From a virus, in IMG/VR virus record IMGVR_UViG_3300046715_000038, positions 1 through 38,140 of that record: 38,140 nt of DNA; one strand, 5' to 3'. The notes beneath the pieces were generated by a model. That model saw only the letters and a program-made list of their open reading frames with translations, made no database searches and had not been told where the DNA came from. Below, piece by piece: positions 1-8,142 of this stretch. Numbering within the stretch: position 1 is the stretch's first letter; each line of letters starts with the position of its first letter. A program made the position numbers and the translations under genes.

Positions 1-606
1 TTGGTAGGTTGCCGAATCTCTGACGGTCACGTATTCCGCGTCGGGGTGTGGCAGCGACCAGAAGGTCTTGATCCCAAGACGCGCTGGAACGTTCCGCGCT
101 ACGAGGTTGACACTCGCGTCGACGAGATCTTTGAGCTGTACAAACCTCTTGGATTCTTTGCTGACCCAGGGTCTGGTAACGATGAAGAAGGTGAGCGGTA
201 CTGGGATCGCTTCATCGATGGGTGGGGAGAGCGGTACGGCAAGAGACTCCTACTCCACGCGGCCAAGAGTGGCAGAGCACGGCACCCCGTGTTGTGGGAC
301 ATGCGTTCCTCAGACCACCAAGAACTGTTCACACACGCGTGTGAGCGCACCCACGCAGATATCCTTGAGCGTCAATTGACACATGACTGCGACAAGATGC
401 TCACCAAGCACGTCAACAACGCTCGTCGACGAACGAACAAGTGGGGCATCACGATCGGTAAGGAGCACCGTGAGTCTGCTAGAAAGATCGACTTGGCGGT
501 GTGCATGGTCGGCGCGCGAATGATCAGACGAATGCTCATGACGAGCCCCGAGTGGCAGAAACGTAGAAAGAGCTCCGGAAAGGGAAGGGTGGTTGTACTC
601 CGATGA
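1..606 (+). CDS. terL: Terminase large subunit, C-terminal nuclease part (5' truncated)
   Basis: This is the 3' part of the packaging motor/nuclease subunit; the ATPase domain lies upstream of the window, and the TTG at position 1 is only the window edge. What is seen is the RNase H-like nuclease end: an ADPGSG segment following a hydrophobic strand, a Trp/Tyr-rich helix, a THDCDKML...KHVNNARRR segment, and the closing KEHRESARKIDLAVCMVGA segment. The last matches the 'K-x-SPRKIDAAVAAVMA' ending common in actinophage terminases, where the Asp is a metal-binding residue. The gene overlaps the portal start by four bases (ATGA), so the two are translationally coupled. The family call is firm; the N-terminal limit is unknown. 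Confidence 0.88.
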   Translation: MVGCRISDGHVFRVGVWQRPEGLDPKTRWNVPRYEVDTRVDEIFELYKPLGFFADPGSGNDEEGERYWDRFIDGWGERYGKRLLLHAAKSGRARHPVLWDMRSSDHQELFTHACERTHADILERQLTHDCDKMLTKHVNNARRRTNKWGITIGKEHRESARKIDLAVCMVGARMIRRMLMTSPEWQKRRKSSGKGRVVVLR

Positions 607-2072
607 CGTTGACCATACCCGAGCTTCCGCTGCTCACGCTGTCTGACGACGAAAAGAACCTGCTCGGCGCGCTCAAGAGTGAGTTGATGTCGTGTCGCTT
701 TGACCTCGAGCTTCGTGACTGCTACTACAACGGCGAACAGATCATCCGTGACCTGGGGATCGCGATCCCGCCACAGTTGAAGGGTCTGCATACCGTCATC
801 GGGTGGCCGATGATCGGCGTTGACGCGCTCGAGCAGCGACTTGACATCGAGACGTGGCGATACACGAACAGCGCTGGTTCATCTCAAGAACTTATGGACA
901 TCGCCGAGGCCAATCAGCTTATCGCTGAGTCTGGTCTGGCACACCTCGACACGTTCATCTACGGTCGGGCGTATGCCGCTGTTGGCGCCGGCGATTGCGG
1001 GACCAGCGACTGCCCACCACTGATCTCCGTCGAATCTCCGATGGATATGACGGTGTTCTACAACGCGCGGGCGCGACACACCACGTCAGCTCTTCGGCTC
1101 TACAAACTCGGAGACGACAACGCCGCGGTTCTGTATCTGCCGGACCAGACGATCCACGTGGTAGAGAGTTCAACCGGCTGGGAGGTCATCGACCGAGATA
1201 TCCACGACCTCGGCGTGGTGCCCGTCGTGCGGATCTCGAATCGACAGCGAACGGCGAACCGAGTCGGCAAGTCAGAGATCACGGCGTCGGTCATGAGCAT
1301 CACAGACGCCGCGTGCCGGACACTGCTCGGCATGGAGGTCGCCCGGGAGTTCTACGGAGCGCCGCAGCGGTACATTCTGGGAGCATCCGAGTCGGCGTTC
1401 CAGGACGCCGAGGGCAACCCGCTCGGGGCGTGGGAGACGTACATCGGCCGCGTTCTGGCACTTGAGCGGGACGAGAACGGTGACATCCCGACCGTCGGAA
1501 CGTTCGCCGCGTATGACCCAAGCGCGTACACGAAGATCGTAGATCTGTACGCGCGGATCATGGCCACCCAGCTTGGCCTTCCCCCTCACTACCTTGGGTA
1601 CGCGACAGACAACCCCGCGAGTGCCGACGCGATCAGGTCAACCGAGGCTCAGCTCATCAAGCGCGCCGAGCGGAAGCAGACGATGCTCTCCTCGGCATGG
1701 GCGCAGATCTTCCGTCTCAGCCTCTTGATCCAGACCGGCGACATCCCTGATCGGGCAAAGCAGATCGAGACGGTGTGGCGAAACCCCGCTACTCCCACGA
1801 TCGCCGCGCAGACGGACGCCGCCGTGAAGCTCGTTCAAGCGGGTGTCTTGCCGCCGGACAGTGACGTCACCCTCGAGATGGTCGGACTCACCGAGTCGCA
1901 GCGTCAGCGTGTGAAGACTGACCGAGCGCGCTCTCAAGCACGAGAGCAGCTGAGCCAGCTAGGTCAGCAGATCTCGGCGCTCGGTCAGCAACCGCAGCAG
2001 GCGCCGCCGCCTCAGCAGGCATCCGCACAAGCTAAGGTGACCGCCGGTGACAACGGCCCAAACCAAGGCTGA
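603..2072 (+). CDS. Portal protein (SPP1 gp6-like family)
   Basis: 489 residues, the usual size for this portal family. It forms the dodecameric ring at the capsid vertex through which DNA is pumped. Recognisable parts are the N-terminal helical wing (YYNGEQ, then GWPMIGVDALEQRL), the central segment with VPVVRISNR and a GKSEI...VMSITDAACRTLLGMEVAREFYGAPQR stretch (quoted in parts), and the stem/crown segment LGLPPHYLGYATDNPASADAIRSTE. The last 45 residues are Gln-rich low complexity (QQPQQAPPPQQ) and probably disordered. The ATG overlaps the terminase stop and the 3' end overlaps the MuF-like gene by 26 bases. Position directly after terminase supports the call. Confidence 0.92.
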   Translation: MTLTIPELPLLTLSDDEKNLLGALKSELMSCRFDLELRDCYYNGEQIIRDLGIAIPPQLKGLHTVIGWPMIGVDALEQRLDIETWRYTNSAGSSQELMDIAEANQLIAESGLAHLDTFIYGRAYAAVGAGDCGTSDCPPLISVESPMDMTVFYNARARHTTSALRLYKLGDDNAAVLYLPDQTIHVVESSTGWEVIDRDIHDLGVVPVVRISNRQRTANRVGKSEITASVMSITDAACRTLLGMEVAREFYGAPQRYILGASESAFQDAEGNPLGAWETYIGRVLALERDENGDIPTVGTFAAYDPSAYTKIVDLYARIMATQLGLPPHYLGYATDNPASADAIRSTEAQLIKRAERKQTMLSSAWAQIFRLSLLIQTGDIPDRAKQIETVWRNPATPTIAAQTDAAVKLVQAGVLPPDSDVTLEMVGLTESQRQRVKTDRARSQAREQLSQLGQQISALGQQPQQAPPPQQASAQAKVTAGDNGPNQG

Positions 2073-2769
2073 AGAGCAGCAGGCCGCACAGATCGCTCTC
2101 ATCGCGTTGATGCTCAAAGACTTCGCTAAGATCTGGCACCTGCTCACGCCGAGCGAGCTCGACAGGTCACTGCCCGCCTGGGTCACGGCTATCCACGCGA
2201 TCGTTGCTCGGTACGGTTCGATGTCTGCCGCACTCGCTGCAGACCACTATGAAGAGGCGCGGCTCGCTGCAAAGGCTCGCGGACAGTTCACTGTGCAACT
2301 TCCTGGCGATCCTGCAGAGGGCCTCGTTGACACCGGAATGCGGTGGGCGACGCGAGACGTGTGGAGTCGTGACCCCGAGACACTCCCTGACCGTGTGAAG
2401 AGTGCACGGACGATGGCAGAGAATGTGGCGATCAAAGAGGTCATCGACATGGCTCGGATCACCACCGTCGACGCCGTTCACGAGGACCCGGAGGCCGTCG
2501 GCTGGGCGAGAATCGCGCGGCCAAACGCCTGCTACTTCTGCCGGATGCTTACGACTCGTGGCGGCGTCTACACTGCCGAGACGGTCAAGTTCCGCGCGCA
2601 CAACGGATGTCACTGCACTGCTGAGCCCGTGTTCAGAGGGCAGCTCTGGGAGCCGTCGGCGCGTGTTCGAGAGTGGAACGCACAGTATCAACGTGCATCC
2701 AAGATGAAGGGTGACACGCTCAAGAACCTCCGGCGCATCGTTGAGGGTCGCGAGACCCCCGCCACGTAG
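2047..2769 (+). CDS. MuF-like minor capsid protein / putative capsid maturation protein
   Basis: 240 residues from a GTG inside the 3' end of the portal gene; AAGGTG seven bases upstream can act as ribosome binding site. The N-terminal half is helical (virion-associated, portal-interacting in this family). The C-terminal half carries ARPNACYFCRMLTTRGG and AHNGCHCTAEPVF, a C-x2-C plus H-x3-C-x-C arrangement typical of the actinophage VG15/MuF-type proteins found between portal and scaffold. Actinophage annotations call this either MuF-like or capsid maturation protease. No Ser/His/Asp protease triad is obvious here, so protease activity is not supported by sequence alone. The 66 bases after it hold only the scaffold leader. 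Confidence 0.8.
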   Translation: MTTAQTKAEEQQAAQIALIALMLKDFAKIWHLLTPSELDRSLPAWVTAIHAIVARYGSMSAALAADHYEEARLAAKARGQFTVQLPGDPAEGLVDTGMRWATRDVWSRDPETLPDRVKSARTMAENVAIKEVIDMARITTVDAVHEDPEAVGWARIARPNACYFCRMLTTRGGVYTAETVKFRAHNGCHCTAEPVFRGQLWEPSARVREWNAQYQRASKMKGDTLKNLRRIVEGRETPAT

Positions 2770-2835
2770 CACCGGAACAGTACTCCGCCTGGTGCGGGGT
2801 TATTCAACAACACGACCCCTGGAGGGTTTCTAACC

Positions 2836-3510
2836 ATGTCCGAAAACGAGCAGCAGACCGAGTCACAGGAGCAGGAGACGGTCGAGGTCGAGAAGACCGA
2901 TGACACCAGCGCTGACTCCAACGACACGAACGAAAACAACGGCAACTCCGATGAACAGGTCCAGGAGACTGAGAAGTCGGACACCGAGGAGTTCGACGCC
3001 GATCGTGCTAAGGCAAAGATTCACAGCGCGAACAACGAGGCGGCGAACCTCCGTAAGCGGTTGAAGGCGCTTGAGAAGCAGAACAGCGAGCTCAAGCCGC
3101 TCGCTGAGAAGGCGCGCAAGGCCGAGCAGGAGAACATGACCGAGGTCGAGCGTCTGCGCGCCGAGCTCACCCAGCGCGACGAGCGCGAGGCAAAGACCTC
3201 AGCGCGCGCCGTGAAGAGTGAGATCAGGGCCGCTGCCGCTGATCTTTTCGCGGACAAGACAGACCCCGAGTCGTACCTGACGTTGTCGAGTTACGTGGAT
3301 GACGAGGGCGAGATCGACACCACCCAGATCGAGACTGATCTCACAGAGCTGCTCGAACGGAAGCCACACCTGGGAAAGCCCAAGGCTGACCCTCCAAGGA
3401 AGCGTCCGGCCCCTGACCCGACTCAGGCGTCGAGCGCGAATAACCACCGCGCCAGTGATCCGTCGGAAGAGTTCGCCGGCTTCATTACGTCCAAACTCGG
3501 ACGTCGTTAA
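2836..3510 (+). CDS. Scaffolding protein
   Basis: 224 residues with a strong ribosome binding site (GGAGGG, about nine bases before ATG). The first 55 residues are extremely acidic and Glu/Gln/Asn/Thr-rich. A long charged coiled coil follows (AANLRKRLKALEKQNSELKP and similar heptads, residues about 55-130), and the C terminus is basic and Pro-rich (KADPPRKRPAPDP) ending in KLGRR. This acidic/coiled-coil/basic-tail layout, directly before the capsid gene, is the standard look of siphovirus scaffolds. The protein is expected to fill the procapsid and leave during maturation. The capsid protein lacks an N-terminal delta-domain, which fits a separate scaffold. Confidence 0.88.
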   Translation: MSENEQQTESQEQETVEVEKTDDTSADSNDTNENNGNSDEQVQETEKSDTEEFDADRAKAKIHSANNEAANLRKRLKALEKQNSELKPLAEKARKAEQENMTEVERLRAELTQRDEREAKTSARAVKSEIRAAAADLFADKTDPESYLTLSSYVDDEGEIDTTQIETDLTELLERKPHLGKPKADPPRKRPAPDPTQASSANNHRASDPSEEFAGFITSKLGRR

Positions 3511-3525
3511 CAACAGGAGATAACA

Positions 3526-4482
3526 ATGGTGGCTACGCCCCCGATTACGCTTTCGGGCATCGATGATGCCCTTCTTCCCCGCACCATCACGGGGCCGATC
3601 TTCGAGAAGTCCGTCGAGCAGTCGGCGGTCATGTCGCTCGCCAAGCGGGCGCCGCTCGCGATCGACGCCACCACCTCGATTCCGATCCCGCTGGACGTTC
3701 CCACCGCTGACTGGGTCGGCCAGGGCGCGCGGAAGCCGCTGAGCACCGGTGGTATCGACGTCAAGCAGATGACCCCCAAGAAGCTCGCCGTCCTCATTCC
3801 GGTCGCGGAAGAGGTCGTCATGACCAACGCCGCCGGCCTGTGGACTCAGTTGCAGAGCGACCTGCCGACCGCGTTCGCGCGGGCGTTCGACCACGCTGCG
3901 ATCCACGGCAAGACGATGAAGGGGGCCAACGGTCCCTTCGAGGATCACCTGACCGAGACCACGCACAGCGTTAGCCTCGGTACCGCCAGTCAGACCACCG
4001 GCGGGATCTACGCTGACCTGGTCAACGGTATGTCTGAGGTCGTTGACGCCGACTGGGACTTCACCGGTTTCGCCGCGGACCCGCGTCTCAAGCCGCGTCT
4101 GCTGCTCGCCACTGACGCTAACGGTCGTCCGATCTTCGTGGACACCACGACCGCCGGCACGAACGCCGCGTCGGCTGGTACCCTGATCGGTGAGCCGCTT
4201 GCCTACTCGCGCTCGGTGTCTGGCAAGCAGCGTCGGCAGTCGACCTCGACCGACTCTGGCCTTCGCGCCATCGGTGGCGACTGGTCGCAGGCCGCGTTCG
4301 GTGTCGGTATGGACATCACCGTGCGCGTCTCCAAGGAGGCGACCTACGTCGACGAGGACGGCGGAGTGCACTCCGCGTTCCAGGAGAACCTGGTCCTGCT
4401 GCTCGCCGAGGCCTACTACGGATACGTTCAGGGCGACCCGAACGCGTTCGTTCTGTACACCTCGACCGGCGGCGGTTCGTGA
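3526..4482 (+). CDS. Major capsid protein (HK97 fold)
   Basis: 318 residues, with AACAGGAGATAACA directly before the ATG, the best ribosome binding site in this part. Family features include the N-terminal SVEQSAVMSLAKRAPL segment, the TADWVGQGARKP loop, KKLAVLIPVAEEVV (E-loop/spine), a run of A-domain strands with GGDWSQAAFGVGMDITVRVS, and a C-terminal segment with QENLVLLLAEAYYGYVQ. All are characteristic of actinophage HK97-type capsid proteins. Codon use is markedly biased toward C/G-ending codons compared with neighbours, as expected for the most abundant product. Its stop overlaps the start of the glycosyltransferase gene by four bases (GTGA), which implies co-translation. Confidence 0.94.
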   Translation: MVATPPITLSGIDDALLPRTITGPIFEKSVEQSAVMSLAKRAPLAIDATTSIPIPLDVPTADWVGQGARKPLSTGGIDVKQMTPKKLAVLIPVAEEVVMTNAAGLWTQLQSDLPTAFARAFDHAAIHGKTMKGANGPFEDHLTETTHSVSLGTASQTTGGIYADLVNGMSEVVDADWDFTGFAADPRLKPRLLLATDANGRPIFVDTTTAGTNAASAGTLIGEPLAYSRSVSGKQRRQSTSTDSGLRAIGGDWSQAAFGVGMDITVRVSKEATYVDEDGGVHSAFQENLVLLLAEAYYGYVQGDPNAFVLYTSTGGGS

Positions 4483-5654
4483 CCGCGGAGAACCCGCCTG
4501 CACGAAAGCCCGCGACACGCAAACCGCCTGCCAAGCCGGTAGCGCGTAAGCCTCGGGCGAAGAAGGAACCGGTAGAGGCGTCTGTAGAAGCGGCTAAGCC
4601 AACTGAACAGGCGCCTCGGCCGAGTCCGTCCGCATCACCTAAGGCGAACGCGAAGATCGCTAAGCCGATGCGGATCGTCGTGCGGGTGCACGGTTACCCG
4701 CCTCGTCACAACGCGGGTAGCGAGTGGATGGTTCACTCGATGCTCAGGTCTCTTGTGGCCCGCGGGCACGAGTGCATCGTTTGGTTGTCACGGTACACGA
4801 CAGATCGTGAACCGTACGAGCTCGACGGAATTAAGGTGATTCCGTTCGCGGCTCGTATGGACTTCGCTGTCGCTGCAAAGAACGCCGACGTGATCGTGTC
4901 GTATTGGGAGAACGTCCCTGCCGCCGGCGCTCTTGCTCGTGGGTTCGGGAAGCCGTTCGTGGTCGTGGCGCACAACGCGTCTCGTCTTGCGTTGCGGAAC
5001 CTCGGCGGCGCGTCTACGTCGCTGACCGTCTACAACAGTCAGTATGTGCAGGCGGAGGCTGACCAGTTTTTCGCTGAGTACCCGATGTCATCGCGTCCAG
5101 CGAGATCGATCGTGGTTCGTCCCCCGGTGTTCGCCGACGAGTACAAGACGACGCCTGGCGACTGTGTCACTCTGATCAATCTCAATGCTGACAAGGGTGG
5201 AAACCTGTTCTGGAAGATCGCAGAGCAGATGCCCGACAGAAAGTTCCTCGCGGTGAAGGGCGCCTATGGCGACCAGATCGTTAGGGATCTGCCGAACGTG
5301 ACCGTGGTTGAGCAGATGAACGGCCACCGAATGCGTGACGAGGTGTACACCAAGACAAAGGTCCTACTGATGCCATCGGCTCACGAGTCGTGGGGTCGCA
5401 CCGCCGTTGAGGCGATGTGCTCTGGTATTCCGGTTGTTGCTCACCCGACAGAGGGTCTGTCAGAGTCGCTTGGCGAGGCCGGGATCTTTGCGGATCGTGG
5501 CGACACGAACGCCTGGGTCAGTGTCCTCGAGCGACTCGCTGACGACGAAGAGTGGTCCACCGCGTCGAAGCGTGCGACTGCCCGCGCGAAGGCGCTCGAC
5601 CCAACTGATGATCTCGCCGCGTGGTGTGAGGCGATCGAGTCGCTAGAGGGGTGA
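4479..5654 (+). CDS. GT-B glycosyltransferase with Lys/Pro/Ala-rich N-terminal extension, located in the head gene cluster
   Basis: 391 residues starting at the GTG that overlaps the capsid stop. Residues 1 to about 65 are a Lys/Pro/Ala tail (RKPATRKPPAKPVARKP) unlike any catalytic domain and probably disordered. From about residue 68 a GT-B fold begins (MRIVVRVHGYPP...NAGSEWMVHSMLRSLVARGHE), close to the start of GT4/GT1 enzymes. The C-terminal nucleotide-sugar half contains HESWGRTAVEAMCSGIPVV followed by AHPTEGLSESLGEAG, the classical E-x7-E donor-site region near residues 300-330. It should transfer a hexose-type sugar from a nucleotide donor. Placement between capsid and connector genes, with coupled translation, suggests a virion protein as acceptor; this is inference. 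A role in host-surface or DNA modification is the alternative. Confidence 0.85.
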   Translation: MTAENPPARKPATRKPPAKPVARKPRAKKEPVEASVEAAKPTEQAPRPSPSASPKANAKIAKPMRIVVRVHGYPPRHNAGSEWMVHSMLRSLVARGHECIVWLSRYTTDREPYELDGIKVIPFAARMDFAVAAKNADVIVSYWENVPAAGALARGFGKPFVVVAHNASRLALRNLGGASTSLTVYNSQYVQAEADQFFAEYPMSSRPARSIVVRPPVFADEYKTTPGDCVTLINLNADKGGNLFWKIAEQMPDRKFLAVKGAYGDQIVRDLPNVTVVEQMNGHRMRDEVYTKTKVLLMPSAHESWGRTAVEAMCSGIPVVAHPTEGLSESLGEAGIFADRGDTNAWVSVLERLADDEEWSTASKRATARAKALDPTDDLAAWCEAIESLEG

Positions 5655-6067
5655 CACCGGTGGACGTCACCGCTGAAGAGCTCGGTATGTACCTGGGGAT
5701 GGCGGAGATCGATGGTAGCCGAGCGGACTTCCTGCTCGCGCAAGCCTTGACACTCGCGGCGTCGATCGTGTCCCCGGTGCCTGACACCGCAAAGCCAGTC
5801 ATCCTCGCCGCAGCCGGTCGCGCGTACGCGAACCCGCAGGGCGTTTCTCAAGAGGTCGTCGGTCCGTACCAGGTGCAGCGGCCACAGGCCGGCCTGTACT
5901 TCACGCGGGCGGAACAGGCGATATTGAAGCGTCTTGCGGGTCGCGGCGGTGCGTTCACTGTTGATCCGACGCCCGCCGGCGTCAACCCGCTCATCACGTG
6001 GCCGTGGGATCCAGACAACCCGTTCGCACCGACACAAGACGCGGAGCTCTGGGAGGAAGAATGGTGA
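5651..6067 (+). CDS. Head-to-tail connector (gp6/gp15-type adaptor)
   Basis: 138 residues. The GTG at 5651 overlaps the preceding stop (GTGA). A second GTG at 5660 lies eight bases after GAGGGG and may be the real start, giving a protein beginning MDVTAEELG. The pattern is that of phage adaptor proteins: a short N-terminal strand, VTAEELGMYLG...DFLLAQALTLAASIV as a helix pair, then AAGRAYANPQGVSQEVVGPYQV. In actinophages this 'L..A..A...Y.NP.G...E..G.Y' pattern marks the connector immediately after capsid genes. It would sit under the portal ring. The C terminus is acidic and Trp-rich (ELWEEEW). The next gene starts inside its last codons. Confidence 0.75.
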   Translation: MTPVDVTAEELGMYLGMAEIDGSRADFLLAQALTLAASIVSPVPDTAKPVILAAAGRAYANPQGVSQEVVGPYQVQRPQAGLYFTRAEQAILKRLAGRGGAFTVDPTPAGVNPLITWPWDPDNPFAPTQDAELWEEEW

Positions 6068-6399
6068 GCTTTCCAGCGGGAGAGACTTGTACGGTCCTTC
6101 GCGCTGGGGCACCAACACGAGATCCGTACGGCAACGACGTACCCGGCGCAGACACTGAGACGAGTTACGGCGGCTGCGCGGTGTGGCCACGCTTCTCGAG
6201 TGAGAACGTTCAGACCCGAGATCAAGTCATCGAAGGACTGTACGTGGTCTTTCCAACCGGGGCGAACGTGCTCGCCACAGACCGAGTACGGACTCGCGGT
6301 CAGGTGTACTTGGTCGATGGCGAACCGGGTACCTTTCAATCTCCGCTCACCGGAACCACGCTTGGCCCGCAGGTTTCTTTGACAAGAATCACCGGTTGA
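6061..6399 (+). CDS. Head-to-tail stopper / connector protein
   Basis: 112 residues from the ATG at 6061, chosen because GGAGGAAG lies just upstream and the preceding gene ends at 6067. A longer reading from 5998 would overlap its neighbour by 70 bases and lacks a ribosome binding site. The sequence is beta-rich: TCTVLRAGAPTRDPYGNDVPG, YGGCAVWPRFSSE, VIEGLYVVFPTGANVLATDRV, GQVYLVDGEPG. This resembles the small beta-barrel stopper proteins (lambda gpFII / SPP1 gp16 type) normally found second or third after the capsid gene. The assignment rests on size, fold impression and gene order; no catalytic residues are expected. Confidence 0.68.
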   Translation: MVSFPAGETCTVLRAGAPTRDPYGNDVPGADTETSYGGCAVWPRFSSENVQTRDQVIEGLYVVFPTGANVLATDRVRTRGQVYLVDGEPGTFQSPLTGTTLGPQVSLTRITG

Positions 6400-6413
6400 G
6401 TTGGAGGTGAAGA

Positions 6414-6743
6414 ATGGCGTCTAAGTTTCGTGGTGACTACTCTGGTATCGGCGAGATGATCCGGTCACCTGAGATGGTGAGAGTAATGGAAAACCTCGCT
6501 GGGAAGATCAAAGCAGAGGCTGAGGCCACCGCGCCGGTGGGTGATCCAAAACGAGATCGACACTCTGGCAGATATCGCGCTTCATTCTCTGTCTCGTCTG
6601 GTTCTGACGGTGGCTTCAGGAAGAACAGGGCCTATGGCCGCGTCACGAACATCTCGCCAGAGGCGTTCTACGTTGAGTATGGGACGTCAAAGATCCCCGC
6701 TAGACACATCCTCCTCAACGCCGCAAAGAAGGCGGTGAGGTAG
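6414..6743 (+). CDS. HK97 gp10-like neck/minor tail component
   Basis: 109 residues behind TTGGAGGTGAAG. The central basic stretch (APVGDPKRDRHSGRYRASF) followed by AFYVEYGTSKIPARHILLNAA is the hallmark of the HK97 gp10 family, in which 'VEYGT...P.RP.L..A' closes the domain. These proteins sit at the head-tail junction or tail completion site. It lies four bases before the following gene and is part of the tight connector operon. The hallmark motif makes the call reliable; its exact position in the neck is inferred from the family. Confidence 0.8.
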   Translation: MASKFRGDYSGIGEMIRSPEMVRVMENLAGKIKAEAEATAPVGDPKRDRHSGRYRASFSVSSGSDGGFRKNRAYGRVTNISPEAFYVEYGTSKIPARHILLNAAKKAVR

Positions 6744-6747
6744 TGAG

Positions 6748-7134
6748 ATGTTCCCCGACATCGAAGAGCTTCTTGTTGAGTACCTGAGTGGCGTTATAAC
6801 AGAACGCGTCTTGACAGATCTACCGTCGAACCTTGACGAGATCGTTCCTGTCGTGCGCCTGTACAGGGTGTCGGGCGCCGATGACGACTATAAGCTCGAC
6901 CGGCCGATCGTTGACGTCGACGTGTTCGCCGTCGATCGCGCTGGCGCGTTCACTCTCGCTCGTCGCGTGCAAGCACTGCTGCGATTCGAGCTTCCAACGG
7001 TCACCTGCCCCGGTGGTGTGGTGACAAACGTCTCCACGATCGTTGGCCCTCGGTGGCTACCGGATGACAATACGAATCTTCGTAGAGTTCAGGCGACCTA
7101 CGAGCTCATTGCGCATGCGCCGATCGGTGCTTAG
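6748..7134 (+). CDS. Tail terminator protein
   Basis: 128 residues. It shows an N-terminal helix (FPDIEELLVEYLSGVI), a VPVVRLYRVSG strand, the DDDYKLDRPIVDVDVFAVDR core and a long helix with FTLARRVQALLRFELP, ending with strands VRRVQATYELIAH-like. This alpha-beta-alpha pattern with a central 'D.P.V.VDVFA' strand is the usual actinophage tail-terminator signature, found directly before the tube gene. It would cap the tail at its final length and join it to the connector. No strong ribosome binding site is seen (AGGTAGTGAG), but the three-base spacing from the previous stop suggests re-initiation. Confidence 0.75.
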   Translation: MFPDIEELLVEYLSGVITERVLTDLPSNLDEIVPVVRLYRVSGADDDYKLDRPIVDVDVFAVDRAGAFTLARRVQALLRFELPTVTCPGGVVTNVSTIVGPRWLPDDNTNLRRVQATYELIAHAPIGA

Positions 7135-7159
7135 CGCCGTTCACTAGAGAGGGATTTTC

Positions 7160-7762
7160 ATGACCACGATCGAGCGTTCCGCCGACCTTGCGGTCGTTGG
7201 AGCCAATGGTGGCGCCTGGGCAGTCGACCTCGGCGTCACCACCCCGACCATGCCGACGACCATGGACGCCCCGAGCACTCCTTGGTTCGCGATCGGCGCT
7301 ATCAGCGACGACGGTCTCACCTATGGCTTCGATGAGGACAGCCAAGAGTTCACGCCCTGGGGCTTGAGCACTCCGTTCCGTACCGAGGTCACCAAGTCGA
7401 TTCGTACCTTTGGCCTGACCGCCTGGGAGACCAACCGACGGATCGTCAAGAGCCTGCAGTACCGGCTCCCGGTCGCGTCGTTCGACCCGGACGTCGTCGG
7501 CGGACTGTACTCGTTCGCCGAGAACGCGTCGCCGCAGCCCGACCGACGCGGGTTCATCTTCGATGTCTACGATGGCACCCGGATGGAGAGGTTCTTCGTT
7601 CCGTCTGGTGAGGTCACCGACCGAAGCGACGTGAAGTTCGCATCTAAGGAGATGTCGGGCTACCAGTGGACGATTACCGCCTACCCCGATGCCGCTGGCA
7701 ACAGTGTCTATCACCTCGGTGTTGGTACCTCCAACACTGACGGTACTGGAGGTGCCTCCTGA
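7160..7762 (+). CDS. Major tail (tube) protein
   Basis: 200 residues with AGAGAGGGA as ribosome binding site. The beta-rich sequence begins STIERSADLAV-like and contains WFAIGAISDDGLTYGFDEDS, EFTPWG, VTKSIRTFGLTAWETNRRIV and a Gly-rich C terminus. 'GxISDDGLTYGFDEDSQ' and 'WG...P.RT.VT.S..TF' are recurrent in actinophage tube proteins. Many copies would form the tube around the tape measure. Gene order (terminator before, chaperones after) confirms it. Codon use is again biased to C-ending codons, as in the capsid gene. The stop overlaps the chaperone start (TGATG). Confidence 0.9.
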   Translation: MTTIERSADLAVVGANGGAWAVDLGVTTPTMPTTMDAPSTPWFAIGAISDDGLTYGFDEDSQEFTPWGLSTPFRTEVTKSIRTFGLTAWETNRRIVKSLQYRLPVASFDPDVVGGLYSFAENASPQPDRRGFIFDVYDGTRMERFFVPSGEVTDRSDVKFASKEMSGYQWTITAYPDAAGNSVYHLGVGTSNTDGTGGAS

Positions 7763-8142
7763 TGACGATGCCTTACACGACTAACAACGAGCTCGACAGG
7801 CCGTTGACTCTCGCTGAGCCTCTTGAGCTCCCGGAGGCCGCGAAGCAGGAGCTTGAGGCGCTCAACGTCTACATCTCAGTTCCCGTCTCCGCTGACGTGA
7901 AGGTTCGTGTGAAGCCGCAGATTGAGTGGCGCATGTCCACCATGCGGCTTCTCAACGCGGGTGACCTCGACGGCTGGGCCGAGTCGGTTATTCACCCCGA
8001 CGACCTTGACACGTTCATCGAGTGTGACCTCACGATGGGTGAGTTCGGGAAATTCTCTGAAGACGCGGCGCGTCTTGCCGGTGATGGCCTGGGGAAATCT
8101 TCGGAACGCTCGCGATCCTCGAAGAGTACGCGGGCGCGCTAG
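7762..8142 (+). CDS. Tail assembly chaperone, short (unshifted) product
   Basis: 126 residues in the zero frame (gpG-type). The sequence ([24 protein letters not shown], then [19 protein letters not shown] and [19 protein letters not shown]) matches the small acidic chaperone that precedes the tape measure in nearly all siphoviruses. It binds the tape measure and helps tube polymerisation but is absent from virions. The gene starts at an ATG overlapping the tube stop. The last 14 residues after the slippery site at 8091-8097 are Ser/Arg-rich and look like ordinary out-of-frame read-through rather than a conserved ending. Confidence 0.82.
   Translation: MTMPYTTNNELDRPLTLAEPLELPEAAKQELEALNVYISVPVSADVKVRVKPQIEWRMSTMRLLNAGDLDGWAESVIHPDDLDTFIECDLTMGEFGKFSEDAARLAGDGLGKSSERSRSSKSTRAR

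Noticed and set aside
3199-4518. A 439-codon open frame on the minus strand through the scaffold and capsid genes
   Set aside because: It is the antisense of strongly codon-biased capsid sequence. Composition is Arg/Gly/Val-rich without domain features, there is no ribosome binding site, and the sense strand encodes a certain capsid protein.
5441-6190. A 249-codon minus-strand frame across the end of the glycosyltransferase and the connector gene
   Set aside because: Arg-rich antisense product spanning three well supported plus-strand genes.
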